Shown piece after piece: positions 7,096-13,156 of a stretch of 13,156 nt of DNA. Every line of letters begins with the position of its first letter. The first letter of the stretch is position 1. The translations under genes and the position numbers were made by a program. Source of the DNA: an uncultured Lachnospiraceae bacterium. Lineage in GTDB: Bacteria; Bacillota; Clostridia; Lachnospirales; Lachnospiraceae. The stretch lies in assembly GCA_910588755.1 (NCBI GenBank), contig CAJUQZ010000052.1, forward strand, positions 1-13,156, in the 5' to 3' direction. The notes below the pieces were generated by a model, which worked only from the letters and a program-made list of their open reading frames with translations, was not told where the DNA came from and did not search any database.

Positions 7096-8622
7096 TTAGG
7101 GAAATGACCAGAAGGAACCAAACGGATTGCTGTAAAAGTCGTCGATATCATTGTCAGGCTCCTGCTGTTTCGGGGCAGACTGTGTGCTGCCGGCGTCCTC
7201 GCCAAAGATTTCCTGTGAGCCAAGAGTCACCTGGAAGGCCTTCTCGACATATCCGTTGTCACTCTGTACCATAGCGATGAGTTCGACTGTCTCACCGGCA
7301 CTGTAATAACTCAGAAGTGATGTGAGCTGCTCCCTTGTCTTGACAGTCTGGCCGTCAAACTTCGTGATGATATTGCCCTTCACAAGGCCGGCAGCCTCCG
7401 CGGGGGTATCCTCATATACGATATTGACATATACGCCGACAGGCATGCCGTAGGTCTCGTAAATATCATTTGTCACATCAATGGGGTTGATCCCTAAGTA
7501 TCCTCTTTTATCTTCTGCCACAACGTCCCTTGTCTCCTTTAACATTAATTCTTCAATGATGGACTGTACATCGGAGATTGGGATTGCATATCCCATGCCC
7601 TCGACGGAACTTGAGGCAACCTTTACAGAGTTGATACCGATGAGTTCACCGTTCATGTTCAGCAGGGCGCCGCCGGAGTTGCCGGGGTTAATGGCTGCGT
7701 CCGTCTGGATCAGCTTGTTTGTGATGCGTCCTCCATTCTCATCAGACACGGTCACATCGCGTCCTAGCGCGCTGATGATGCCTGTCGTCACGGACTGTCC
7801 ATAGCCAAGGGCATTGCCGATCGCCACGACCTCCTGCCCGAGTACAAGGTTTGAGGAATCGCCGATTGTGGCGATCTTGATCTTGGAGCGCATCTCGTCT
7901 GTGATCTCATCGAGGGAGACGGAGATCACAGCGAGATCTTTGTCAGCTTCGTAACCTTTTACCCGCGCGCTCACCAGTGACGGTTCATCGCTGTCCTCGT
8001 CATAGCTGAACACGACACTCAGCTCGCTGTTTCCTGACACCACATGATAGTTTGTGACAATCAGAAGCTCTTTATCGTTCTCGCCGATGATGATGCCGGA
8101 GCCGCTGCTTTCTGCGTCCTGCTGAAATGTGCCGAACATGGTTCGCACTTCTGTCACGCCTTTGTTCGTGATAGACACAACGCTGGGGAGACAGCTGTTT
8201 GCGATCGCGGATATGTCCGAGGCGCTGCTGTTGCTGTAGAGTGCATTGGAGGCCGTCAGCGAGTCGGCGGTGGTGGAGAGGGAGGTTTTTCCAGGTGTGC
8301 CGCCGGCATTGAGGGATTCCTGCAGCTGCTGGAGTTCAAGTTTGGTTTTTTGAAGTTCCTTTGTCGCGAGGGTAGCGGGAACACTGAAGACCGCGCCGGC
8401 CGTCACACCAAACACCAGGCCCAGGCAGCCGACGGAGGCCGCTTTTTTGCCAAAGCCGCTTTTTTTCCTGGCTTTGCCCGCGGGCGGGACAGGCGCGGCA
8501 TTGATCGTCTGCTGATAGTTTCCGTTCGGGATATTCTGCGAATAGTAATATTCGGGATAGCCATTGTTGTTATTTGCAGGCTGGTTATCAGGCTGCTGAG
8601 GGTAGTTGTCATTGTTGTACAT
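7096..8622 (-). CDS. htrA: HtrA/DegP-type membrane-anchored serine protease with PDZ domain
   Basis: A 508-residue S1C-family protease expected to face the outside of the membrane and degrade or refold damaged exported proteins. Residues 1-45 are an Asn/Pro/Gln/Tyr-rich cytoplasmic segment, residues 50-60 a basic patch (ARKKSGFGKK), and residues 62-86 a single membrane anchor rather than a cleaved signal. A coiled-coil-like stretch (88-104) and a Ser/Thr-rich linker follow. The trypsin-like domain (~138-365) has the full triad: His193 in TNYHVV, Asp229 in DKDLAVI and Ser316 in NPGNSGGAL. One PDZ domain follows (~373-468, YLGINP then TPAEAAGLVKGNIITKFDG), then a tail ending FGSFWSFP. Length and layout are those of Gram-positive HtrA. 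The start is supported by AAAGGAGA (8631-8638 on the - strand) 8 nt upstream. The gene diverges from a VanR-like regulator, and a phased-repeat array overlaps its promoter, so control by that regulator is likely. Confidence 0.95.
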   Translation of the reverse strand: MYNNDNYPQQPDNQPANNNNGYPEYYYSQNIPNGNYQQTINAAPVPPAGKARKKSGFGKKAASVGCLGLVFGVTAGAVFSVPATLATKELQKTKLELQQLQESLNAGGTPGKTSLSTTADSLTASNALYSNSSASDISAIANSCLPSVVSITNKGVTEVRTMFGTFQQDAESSGSGIIIGENDKELLIVTNYHVVSGNSELSVVFSYDEDSDEPSLVSARVKGYEADKDLAVISVSLDEITDEMRSKIKIATIGDSSNLVLGQEVVAIGNALGYGQSVTTGIISALGRDVTVSDENGGRITNKLIQTDAAINPGNSGGALLNMNGELIGINSVKVASSSVEGMGYAIPISDVQSIIEELMLKETRDVVAEDKRGYLGINPIDVTNDIYETYGMPVGVYVNIVYEDTPAEAAGLVKGNIITKFDGQTVKTREQLTSLLSYYSAGETVELIAMVQSDNGYVEKAFQVTLGSQEIFGEDAGSTQSAPKQQEPDNDIDDFYSNPFGSFWSFP

Positions 8623-8732
8623 AATGAAAATCTCCTTTCATAAATGAAAAACGTTTTATAAAAAATGTCCGCATGTTTTTAATGCAATGATTGTGTTGCT
8701 TTTTGATTTTATTGTCCTGCATCACTGCTATG

Positions 8733-8762
8733 GTTATACTATAATCTGAAATTGTGTTTCAA
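8733..8762 (-). promoter_or_regulatory. Promoter of htrA
   Basis: On the - strand, TTGAAA (8762-8757) is followed by an 18-bp spacer and TATAAC (8738-8733). The predicted start near 8726 gives a leader of about 100 nt. The -35 box overlaps the first unit of the phased repeat array, with the other three units directly upstream. This is the layout of an activator-dependent promoter. Confidence 0.55.
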
Positions 8763-8794
8763 TTGTTATCTAAATGTGATAAATTTGTGAAAAA
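8751..8794. promoter_or_regulatory. Four 11-bp tandem units, probable response-regulator operator
   Basis: The four contiguous units are ATTGTGTTTCA (8751), ATTGTTATCTA (8762), AATGTGATAAA (8773) and TTTGTGAAAAA (8784). All share TGT at unit positions 3-5, so TGT recurs at exactly 11-bp intervals on one helix face. OmpR/PhoB-family regulators bind direct repeats with 11-bp spacing as head-to-tail dimers, so two dimers would fit. The array overlaps the htrA -35 box and lies about 72-115 bp upstream of the regulator's own predicted transcription start. Assignment to the neighbouring regulator is inference. Confidence 0.5.
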
Positions 8795-8830
8795 TAGAAT
8801 TTAAAAAAAGATTCCTTATGGATGCATTAC

Positions 8831-8859
8831 TTGAATTTGCCGTGCGCGCGTAGTACAAT
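8831..8859 (+). promoter_or_regulatory. Promoter of the VanRS-like two-component operon
   Basis: TTGAAT at 8831-8836, a 17-bp spacer and TACAAT at 8854-8859 predict a start near 8866. The spacer is unusually GC-rich (GCCGTGCGCGCG) compared with its surroundings. Confidence 0.65.
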
Positions 8860-8879
8860 AATTTTGTTATAGAGCCCAG

Positions 8880-8944
8880 TGCTCCATTCAGTTAGAAATT
8901 GGAGTATGGTGCGAAACAGGCAGTCACAGACTTCAATTTCTAGC
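8880..8944 (+). other. Leader RNA with two mutually exclusive hairpins
   Basis: A 14-bp stem (two G-U pairs) can form between 8891-8904 and 8931-8944 around a 26-nt loop. An alternative stem pairs 8880-8886 (TGCTCCA) with 8900-8906 (TGGAGTA). The two share bases 8900-8904 and cannot coexist. No T run follows the large stem, so it is not a simple attenuator. It matches no riboswitch class I recognise. Confidence 0.35.
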
Positions 8945-8971
8945 CAGATTGCAGGTGTGGTTTGGGCATAG
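8906..8971 (+). CDS. Possible 21-codon leader ORF (weak)
   Basis: An ATG at 8906 opens 21 codons (MVRNRQ...VVWA), ending with TAG at 8969-8971, 24 nt before the regulator start. The only Shine-Dalgarno-like match, GGAG at 8901-8904, is 1 nt from the ATG and inside the large stem. Translation could influence the alternative hairpins. Nothing else supports it as a gene. Confidence 0.12.
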   Translation: MVRNRQSQTSISSQIAGVVWA

Positions 8972-8995
8972 CGGAAAGCGAGGCGTTATGGGAGC

Positions 8996-9703
8996 ATGAA
9001 TGAAAAAATCCTGGTGGTTGACGATGAGCGGGAGATCGCGGATTTAATCGAGGTGTATCTGAAAAATGACGGGTACACGGTTTACAAGTTTTACAATGGC
9101 ACAGAGGCGCTAAACTGTATTGGTCAAAATGAGCTTGACCTTGCGATACTGGACATCATGCTGCCCGATATCGACGGGTTTCAAATCTGCCGGAAAATCC
9201 GCGAAAAATTTTTTTATCCAGTGATCATGCTCACGGCAAAAGTGGAGGACAGCGACAAGATCATGGGGCTGACGCTTGGCGCAGATGATTATATCACCAA
9301 ACCCTTCAACCCGCTCGAGGTGGTGGCGCGGGTGAAGACACAGCTGCGGCGCTACACGCGGTACAACGTCGGCCGGGAGAATGCAAGGGAAAACGCGGAC
9401 GAACGAAACGAGATGGACATTATGGGGCTGCATATCTCAAAGGACAACCACAAATGTCTGTTGAACGGAACAGCCCTGACTCTGACGCCGACCGAGTTTG
9501 ATATCCTGTGGTATCTGTGCAGCCGGCGCGGGAGCGTCGTCTCGTCGGAGGAGCTGTTTGAGGCTGTCTGGGGGGAGAAATACCTCGACAACAACAATAC
9601 CGTCATGACACATATCGCACGGCTGCGCGAGAAGATGAACGAGCCGGCGCGGCGCCCGAAATATATCAAGACGATCTGGGGCGTGGGATATACAATAGAG
9701 TGA
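8996..9703 (+). CDS. VanR-like response regulator, OmpR/PhoB family
   Basis: A 235-residue DNA-binding response regulator. The receiver domain (1-120) has the acidic pair Asp9/Asp10, phosphoacceptor Asp53 (AILDIMLPD), Thr80 and Lys102 (ADDYITKPF). A linker of about 15-20 charged residues leads to a winged-helix effector domain (~140-235) with LTLTPTEFDILWYLC, VVSSEELFEAVWGEKY and the C-terminal PKYIKTIWGVGYTIE. The pattern is strikingly close to enterococcal VanR over its whole length, but no vanH/vanA/vanX-type genes occur here, so it should not be read as vancomycin resistance. The start at 8996 agrees with the family (MNEKILVVDDE). Its ribosome binding site is odd: GGGAG is only 1 nt from the ATG. 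A three-codon frame (ATG at 8988) ends in a TGA that overlaps this ATG and could couple translation. The gene is followed by its kinase. Control of the divergent htrA is the likely role. Confidence 0.93.
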   Translation: MNEKILVVDDEREIADLIEVYLKNDGYTVYKFYNGTEALNCIGQNELDLAILDIMLPDIDGFQICRKIREKFFYPVIMLTAKVEDSDKIMGLTLGADDYITKPFNPLEVVARVKTQLRRYTRYNVGRENARENADERNEMDIMGLHISKDNHKCLLNGTALTLTPTEFDILWYLCSRRGSVVSSEELFEAVWGEKYLDNNNTVMTHIARLREKMNEPARRPKYIKTIWGVGYTIE

Positions 9704-9777
9704 GCGGCCTCATTTGAAGAAATATCAAGATGATACGGTGTGTGGGATATACGATAGAATGAGCGGCCTTATTTGAT
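9658..9777 (+). repeat. Imperfect tandem duplication of the response-regulator 3' end
   Basis: Copy A (9658-9718) covers the last 15 sense codons and the stop of the regulator gene plus 15 bp. Copy B (9719-9777) follows directly, with a 2-bp deletion and about nine substitutions, so it is about 85% identical by my hand alignment. A third GAAATAT begins at 9778 and then diverges. Copy B keeps the regulator reading frame (NIKMIRCVGYTIE then stop, against KYIKTIWGVGYTIE) but has no start codon. It is a gene remnant, not a gene. Confidence 0.85.
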
Positions 9778-9858
9778 GAAATATGCTGTTATAGGATGCT
9801 TGTTTATAATGGCGTCGCAATTTGACATAGGAATATATTATAAAGAAAAGGATACTGC

Positions 9859-11031
9859 ATGAAAAGGTTTTACAGAAAGAAGCAGGACAGCGGATATCGG
9901 CATTTGAAGGCAAAACTGTTGTTCATTACGGTCGCAACGGCGGTCCTGGCGCTTGTCTGCGCGATAGCATTATACAATTTCATATTCCGCGGGCGGTTTG
10001 CAAACCTTGTGGTGGACTTCATGAGCGATTTTGTCTATGCAGGATACAAGGACGTGTACGAAAGGGCGCTCTCCACATACAGACAGGTGATTCGCAATTA
10101 TTTAAGCCTGTATTTCCTCGGCGGTGTGGTGGTCATTTTTATCGTTGCCCAGATGATATATCTCAACAGTTTCATTCGATATTTTATAGAAATCAACCGC
10201 GGCATCGACGCGCTGGTCACGGAGAATGCGGGAGATGTCATCCTCTCACCGGAGCTTGCCGTGACAGAGCGCAAGATTAATTCCATCAAGCATACGCTGG
10301 AGAAGCGAAAGAGTGACGCACTGCTTGCGGAACAGCGCAAGAACGACCTCATCGTGTATCTGGCGCACGACTTAAAGACGCCGCTGACGAGCGTGATTGG
10401 ATACCTCACCCTGCTGTGCGACGAGCCGCAGATTTCGCAGGAGCTCCGCTGCCGCTACACGGGTATCGCACTGGAGAAAGCAGAGCGCCTCGAGGAGCTG
10501 ATCAATGAATTTTTTGACATTACGCGCTTTAATCTGACGGCGCTTACTCTGGACAGGGAGCGGATATATCTAAGCCGTATGCTGGAGCAGTTTGCCAGCG
10601 AGTTTGGCCCGATCCTGGCGGAGCGGGAGCTGGAATGGCGGCTGGAGATCGCGCCGGGAATTGAGATTGCGGGGGATGCGGACAAGCTGGCGCGGGCGTT
10701 TGACAACCTGATGCGGAATGCAGTCAACTACAGTTACACAGGGACAGAGATTCTTTTGTATGCCCAGGTGGAGGAGGATACGGCGAAGATCATGATCAAA
10801 AACCACGGGAAAACCATCCCGCCCGACAAGCTGTCCCATATTTTTGAGCAGTTTTACAGGGCGGATGCGGCGCGCTCGTCGGCAACAGGCGGCGCGGGAC
10901 TCGGTCTTGCCATCGCAAAGGAGATCATAGAGCTGCACGGCGGTACAATCACGGCGGCAAGCGCGAACGAGAGTACGATTTTTATCGTCACGCTGCCGTG
11001 TGAAATCCAGGGAAAGAAAGAGGCGGGATAA
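9859..11031 (+). CDS. VanS-like sensor histidine kinase
   Basis: A 390-residue membrane sensor kinase, partner of the regulator upstream. It has two membrane helices (~19-43 and ~83-104) with a short external segment of about 40 residues (44-82). A linker helix then leads to the dimerisation/phosphoacceptor domain with His170 in VYLAHDLKTPLTSVIGYLTLL. The ATPase domain has the N box (FDNLMRNAVNYS, Asn283/Asn287), a G1-like IKNHGKTIPP, an F box (IFEQFYRADAAR) and G2 GGAGLGLAIAKEI (~344-356). All catalytic motifs are intact, and the H-box region and STGGAGLGL-like block resemble VanS. The start follows AAGGA (9848-9852) at 6-nt spacing. The gene lies 155 bp after the regulator gene, a gap enlarged by the tandem repeat. 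No good separate promoter is seen (a TATAAT at 9805-9810 lacks a -35 box), so cotranscription is likely. The signal is unknown; the small external loop suggests sensing at or in the membrane, perhaps envelope stress. Confidence 0.93.
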   Translation: MKRFYRKKQDSGYRHLKAKLLFITVATAVLALVCAIALYNFIFRGRFANLVVDFMSDFVYAGYKDVYERALSTYRQVIRNYLSLYFLGGVVVIFIVAQMIYLNSFIRYFIEINRGIDALVTENAGDVILSPELAVTERKINSIKHTLEKRKSDALLAEQRKNDLIVYLAHDLKTPLTSVIGYLTLLCDEPQISQELRCRYTGIALEKAERLEELINEFFDITRFNLTALTLDRERIYLSRMLEQFASEFGPILAERELEWRLEIAPGIEIAGDADKLARAFDNLMRNAVNYSYTGTEILLYAQVEEDTAKIMIKNHGKTIPPDKLSHIFEQFYRADAARSSATGGAGLGLAIAKEIIELHGGTITAASANESTIFIVTLPCEIQGKKEAG

Positions 11032-11170
11032 GGCAGGCATACAGCTCCATAAGGAAAATAAAATGCAGCAGAGAAAGAAATAAGGAATCAGATCATACGA
11101 AAGAATGAAAGGGCAGAGTTGTTGGTCATACAAGGAGGATTGCGAAAGAATAAAAAAGCAAATTTAGGAG

Positions 11171-11207
11171 AAAAGAAACAGGACGGATATCCGCCCTGTT
11201 TCTTTTT
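11171..11207. terminator. Strong bidirectional terminator between the kinase and GH13 genes
   Basis: AAAAGAAACAGG (11171-11182) pairs with CCTGTTTCTTTT (11195-11206). After a single A/C mismatch the stem continues as CGG/CCG around an ATAT loop. Runs of T flank it on both strands (11203-11207 on +, complement of 11171-11174 on -). It ends the GH13 transcript 12 nt past its stop and also catches read-through from the two-component operon, which ends 140 nt earlier. The purine-rich stretch 11032-11170 before it holds an isolated AAGGAGG (11132-11138) but no credible gene. Confidence 0.85.
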
Positions 11208-11218
11208 AGGATTCATTC

Positions 11219-13093
11219 CTAGCGAAAGCTTTTAATCCAGTTGATCAGTGAATCGTGATACACATTGTCTGTGACATCTTTTCGCATCTGGTCTGTGACT
11301 GGTCCGTTTTTCTCCATGATGGCAATGATTGCCTCCTGGAGTCCGGCGATCTTTCCGCGCTCGAAGTCCACGGAATTTTCAGGGGTTTTGGCAGCAGGTG
11401 CCGCGGCGTCCCCGGTTGTTTTTGCAGTGGTGGCATTGTTGGCTGGCGCGTTTTCAGCCGCCTTTTGCGTAGTGGAGCTGCTGACAGGTGTTGCGTCAGT
11501 GTTAGTGTCATGAGCCGCACTTCCAGCAGCTTTGGCGTCAGTACTGTTGTTATGTGCCGTATTTTCAGTAGCTATAGCGTCAGCATTATGTGCCGCATTT
11601 TCGGTAGTTTTAACAGCAGTATTGGCATTCGTGTTAGAAGATACGTTATCGGTAGCTTTCTGGGTGGCAGCAGCGGTATTTTTTGCGGCGTCCTCCACAT
11701 GAAGCTCCACAGGTGTCACGCCGGACAGCGCAGCTGCCGTTTTATCCGTGACAGGCAGCCAGATTTCGCCGGAATTTGCCTTGACATTGACACAGATATT
11801 TCCATTCTCCACGCGGACCTTCTGGCCGGAGAGTGCGCCGACGTACTCCGCGGCATTTCCGGCCGGAACGGTCATCGTAAAGTCGCTGTCGTCATTGTTG
11901 ACGGTGACAACCACGCTCTCGCCTTCAAAATTGCGCGAGAAAGCGTACTGGCGGTTTGTGAGTTTCAATTCCCTGTAATCGCCATAGGACAGTGCCTTTG
12001 ACTGCTGTCTGGTGCGCCCGAGCGCAGCGATCAGCGCGGTGAAGGAGTTGTCCGTCAGGGCATTTTTGTAGTCGTCAAGGTTGAGCGCGGGCCGCAGCGA
12101 ATCATCTGAGAAGCGCTCCTTTCTGCCCTCGATGCCAAACTCCGAGCCATAGTACAGCGAGGGGATGCCCGGCAGCGTGTACAGCAGGATATGCACGGGT
12201 GTAAAATGCGCCTTGTTGTTGAGTTTGGTGTAAATGCGCTCCACATCATGGTTGTCCACGAAGTTGTAGAGCCTGAAACCGTTCGGATTGCTGCTGCCCA
12301 TCTCGTACAGGCGCTTTACGGTGTGTGCGATCTCAAAGAAGTTGTGGTCATTGTTGCCGGAGTAGAGCGCCTTGTGCAGCTGGTAGTTGGTGACGGAGTG
12401 CAGCGTCCCCTCATTCACCCAGCGCGAGTAATCCCCATGAATGACCTCCCCCATCAGCCAGAAGTCGGGCTTGACCTCGTTTGCGACGTGGCGCAGCGCT
12501 TTCATAAAATCAAAGTCGAGCACGTCCGCCGCGTCGAGGCGGATTCCGTCCACGTCAAACTCGCTCACCCAGAAACGGATGACATCGCAGATATAGTCCT
12601 TCACGGCGGGATTTCGCTGGTTGAGCTTTACGAGCAGGTTGTACCCGCCCCAGTTGTCATAGGAAAAACCGTCGTTGTACTCGTTGTTTCCCCAGAAGTT
12701 CACGTTGCAGTACCAGTCTTTGTACTGGGAACCTTCGCGCTTTTCCTTGATGTCCTTAAATGCAAAGAAATCGCGTCCGGTGTGATTAAACACGCCGTCA
12801 AAGATCACTTTGATTCCTTTTTGATGGCATTGTGCCACGAAATTTTTTAAGTCCTCGTTGTCGCCTAGACGGCTGTCAAGCTTTTTGTAATCGGTCGTCT
12901 CATATCCATGCCCGACAGATTCAAATAACGGTCCGATATAGATGGCATTGCAGCCAATGCTTTTGATGTGGTCAATCCAGGGAAGCAGCGTGTTCAGCCG
13001 ATGCTGTGGCTCCCCGTAAGAATTTTCCTTTGGCGCGCCTGTAAGCCCCAAAGGATAGATGTGGTAAAAGATAGCTTCATCGTACCAGGCCAT
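11219..13093 (-). CDS. GH13 alpha-amylase-family enzyme with low-complexity linker and helical tail
   Basis: A 624-residue enzyme acting on alpha-glucans or maltodextrins. The TIM-barrel has all four GH13 regions: DGVFNH (99-104), GIRLDAAD (183-190, nucleophile Asp187, Arg185), LMGEV (213-217, acid/base Glu216) and FVDNHD (278-283, Asp283). A domain-C-like beta region (~365-450) completes the catalytic part. There is no signal peptide (MAWYDEAIFYHIYP starts directly with the barrel) and no N-terminal carbohydrate-binding domain, so it should be cytoplasmic, resembling maltodextrin-degrading or neopullulanase-like enzymes. Residues ~467-572 are an Ala/Thr/Asn-rich linker with short repeats. 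Residues ~575-624 form a helical tail (ERGKIAGLQEAIIAIMEKNGPV, then INWIKSFR) not usual in GH13. The start at 13093 follows AAAGGGGG (13101-13108, - strand) at 7-nt spacing; the frame continues upstream without a credible start. The gene runs toward the two-component operon, and its own promoter lies at the window edge. The exact substrate cannot be read from sequence. Confidence 0.92.
   Translation of the reverse strand: MAWYDEAIFYHIYPLGLTGAPKENSYGEPQHRLNTLLPWIDHIKSIGCNAIYIGPLFESVGHGYETTDYKKLDSRLGDNEDLKNFVAQCHQKGIKVIFDGVFNHTGRDFFAFKDIKEKREGSQYKDWYCNVNFWGNNEYNDGFSYDNWGGYNLLVKLNQRNPAVKDYICDVIRFWVSEFDVDGIRLDAADVLDFDFMKALRHVANEVKPDFWLMGEVIHGDYSRWVNEGTLHSVTNYQLHKALYSGNNDHNFFEIAHTVKRLYEMGSSNPNGFRLYNFVDNHDVERIYTKLNNKAHFTPVHILLYTLPGIPSLYYGSEFGIEGRKERFSDDSLRPALNLDDYKNALTDNSFTALIAALGRTRQQSKALSYGDYRELKLTNRQYAFSRNFEGESVVVTVNNDDSDFTMTVPAGNAAEYVGALSGQKVRVENGNICVNVKANSGEIWLPVTDKTAAALSGVTPVELHVEDAAKNTAAATQKATDNVSSNTNANTAVKTTENAAHNADAIATENTAHNNSTDAKAAGSAAHDTNTDATPVSSSTTQKAAENAPANNATTAKTTGDAAAPAAKTPENSVDFERGKIAGLQEAIIAIMEKNGPVTDQMRKDVTDNVYHDSLINWIKSFR
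11550..11607. repeat. 36-bp-period microrepeat inside the GH13 linker
   Basis: A 22-bp unit at 11550-11571 recurs at 11586-11607 with two substitutions, a spacing of 36 bp or 12 codons. On the protein it gives TTENAAHN and ATENTAHN in the Ala/Thr/Asn-rich linker. A weaker third echo (GSAAHD) follows 14 residues on. This is an in-frame minisatellite consistent with linker growth by slippage. Confidence 0.7.
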
Positions 13094-13146
13094 TGTATGT
13101 CCCCCTTTAATCTTTGATTTGTTGTTTTCGCATTCAAACAATTTAT

Positions 13147-13155
13147 AGTATACCA
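13147..13155 (-). promoter_or_regulatory. Extended -10 element of the GH13 promoter at the window edge
   Basis: On the - strand TGG-TATACT is an extended -10 box (TGN plus TATACT). The predicted start is near 13140, with a leader of about 47 nt. Any -35 box lies beyond the window. Confidence 0.55.
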
Positions 13156-13156
13156 C

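Larger units (their letters stand above)
8623..8995. other. 373-bp divergent regulatory region between htrA and the response regulator
   Basis: This AT-rich region has no credible gene. From left to right it holds the htrA ribosome binding site (8631-8638, - strand), the htrA leader, the htrA promoter (8733-8762, - strand), four 11-bp-phased repeats (8751-8794), the regulator promoter (8831-8859, + strand) and a structured ~130-nt leader (about 8866-8995). Each is listed separately. Confidence 0.7.

Noticed and set aside
8044..8643. 199-codon + strand open frame opposite htrA
   Set aside because: Antisense to the conserved protease coding sequence, low-complexity hydrophobic end, no promoter or ribosome binding site.
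9805..9852. Separate promoter for the histidine kinase (TATAAT at 9805, TTGACA near 9821)
   Set aside because: The TATAAT has no -35 box at a suitable distance, and the TTGACA is only about 11 bp from the next TATAAA.
8996..11031. Vancomycin resistance operon
   Set aside because: Only the regulator and kinase resemble VanR/VanS; no ligase, dehydrogenase or dipeptidase genes are present and the neighbour is a protease.
11105..11167. 20-codon frame and isolated AAGGAGG between the kinase gene and the terminator
   Set aside because: The AAGGAGG falls inside the frame rather than before it, and the purine-rich context makes such matches expected.
11255..12001. 248-codon + strand open frame opposite the GH13 gene
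   Set aside because: Mirror of the Ala/Thr/Asn linker, giving repetitive Cys/Ser/Gly sequence; no start signals.

Overview
The window looks like chromosomal DNA from a Gram-positive Clostridia-type bacterium, most likely a gut Lachnospiraceae-like organism. This rests on strong AAGGGGG/AAGGAG ribosome binding sites, AT-rich spacers with sigma-A-type promoters, moderately GC-rich genes, a VanRS-like two-component pair and an intracellular GH13 enzyme. The taxonomic placement is inference. No tRNA, rRNA, CRISPR array, transposase or phage gene was seen.

Left part (1-5761, + strand): after a probable terminator from an upstream gene, a near-consensus promoter (137-165) drives two genes. The first encodes a 139-residue protein I cannot name. 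The second encodes a 1700-residue protein whose C-terminal third matches the DUF4132/MolR (E. coli YehI) family. Their function is not established, and this is the part of the window most likely to hold an undescribed system.

Middle (5762-7036, + strand): a single gene with its own promoter and terminator encodes an N-terminal winged-helix DNA-binding domain fused to a PfkB/ribokinase-family (pseudouridine-kinase-like) sugar kinase.

Stress module (7096-11031): a membrane-anchored HtrA-type serine protease with a PDZ domain (- strand) diverges from a VanR-like response regulator and a VanS-like histidine kinase (+ strand). The 373-bp intergenic region holds a promoter for each direction. Between them is an array of four 11-bp-phased TGT repeats, the geometry expected of an OmpR/PhoB-family operator. 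It touches the htrA -35 box. The arrangement recalls B. subtilis cssRS-htrB, so the inferred role is envelope or secretion stress control, not vancomycin resistance; no van resistance genes are present. The 3' end of the regulator gene is followed by an old, diverged tandem copy of its last ~60 bp.

Right part (11171-13156, - strand): a bidirectional terminator separates the kinase from a convergent GH13 alpha-amylase-family gene. The enzyme has an intact active site and no signal peptide. It carries a ~105-residue Ala/Thr/Asn-rich linker and a helical C-terminal tail that is unusual for the family.

The many other long reading frames lie antisense or out of frame within these genes and are treated as shadows.
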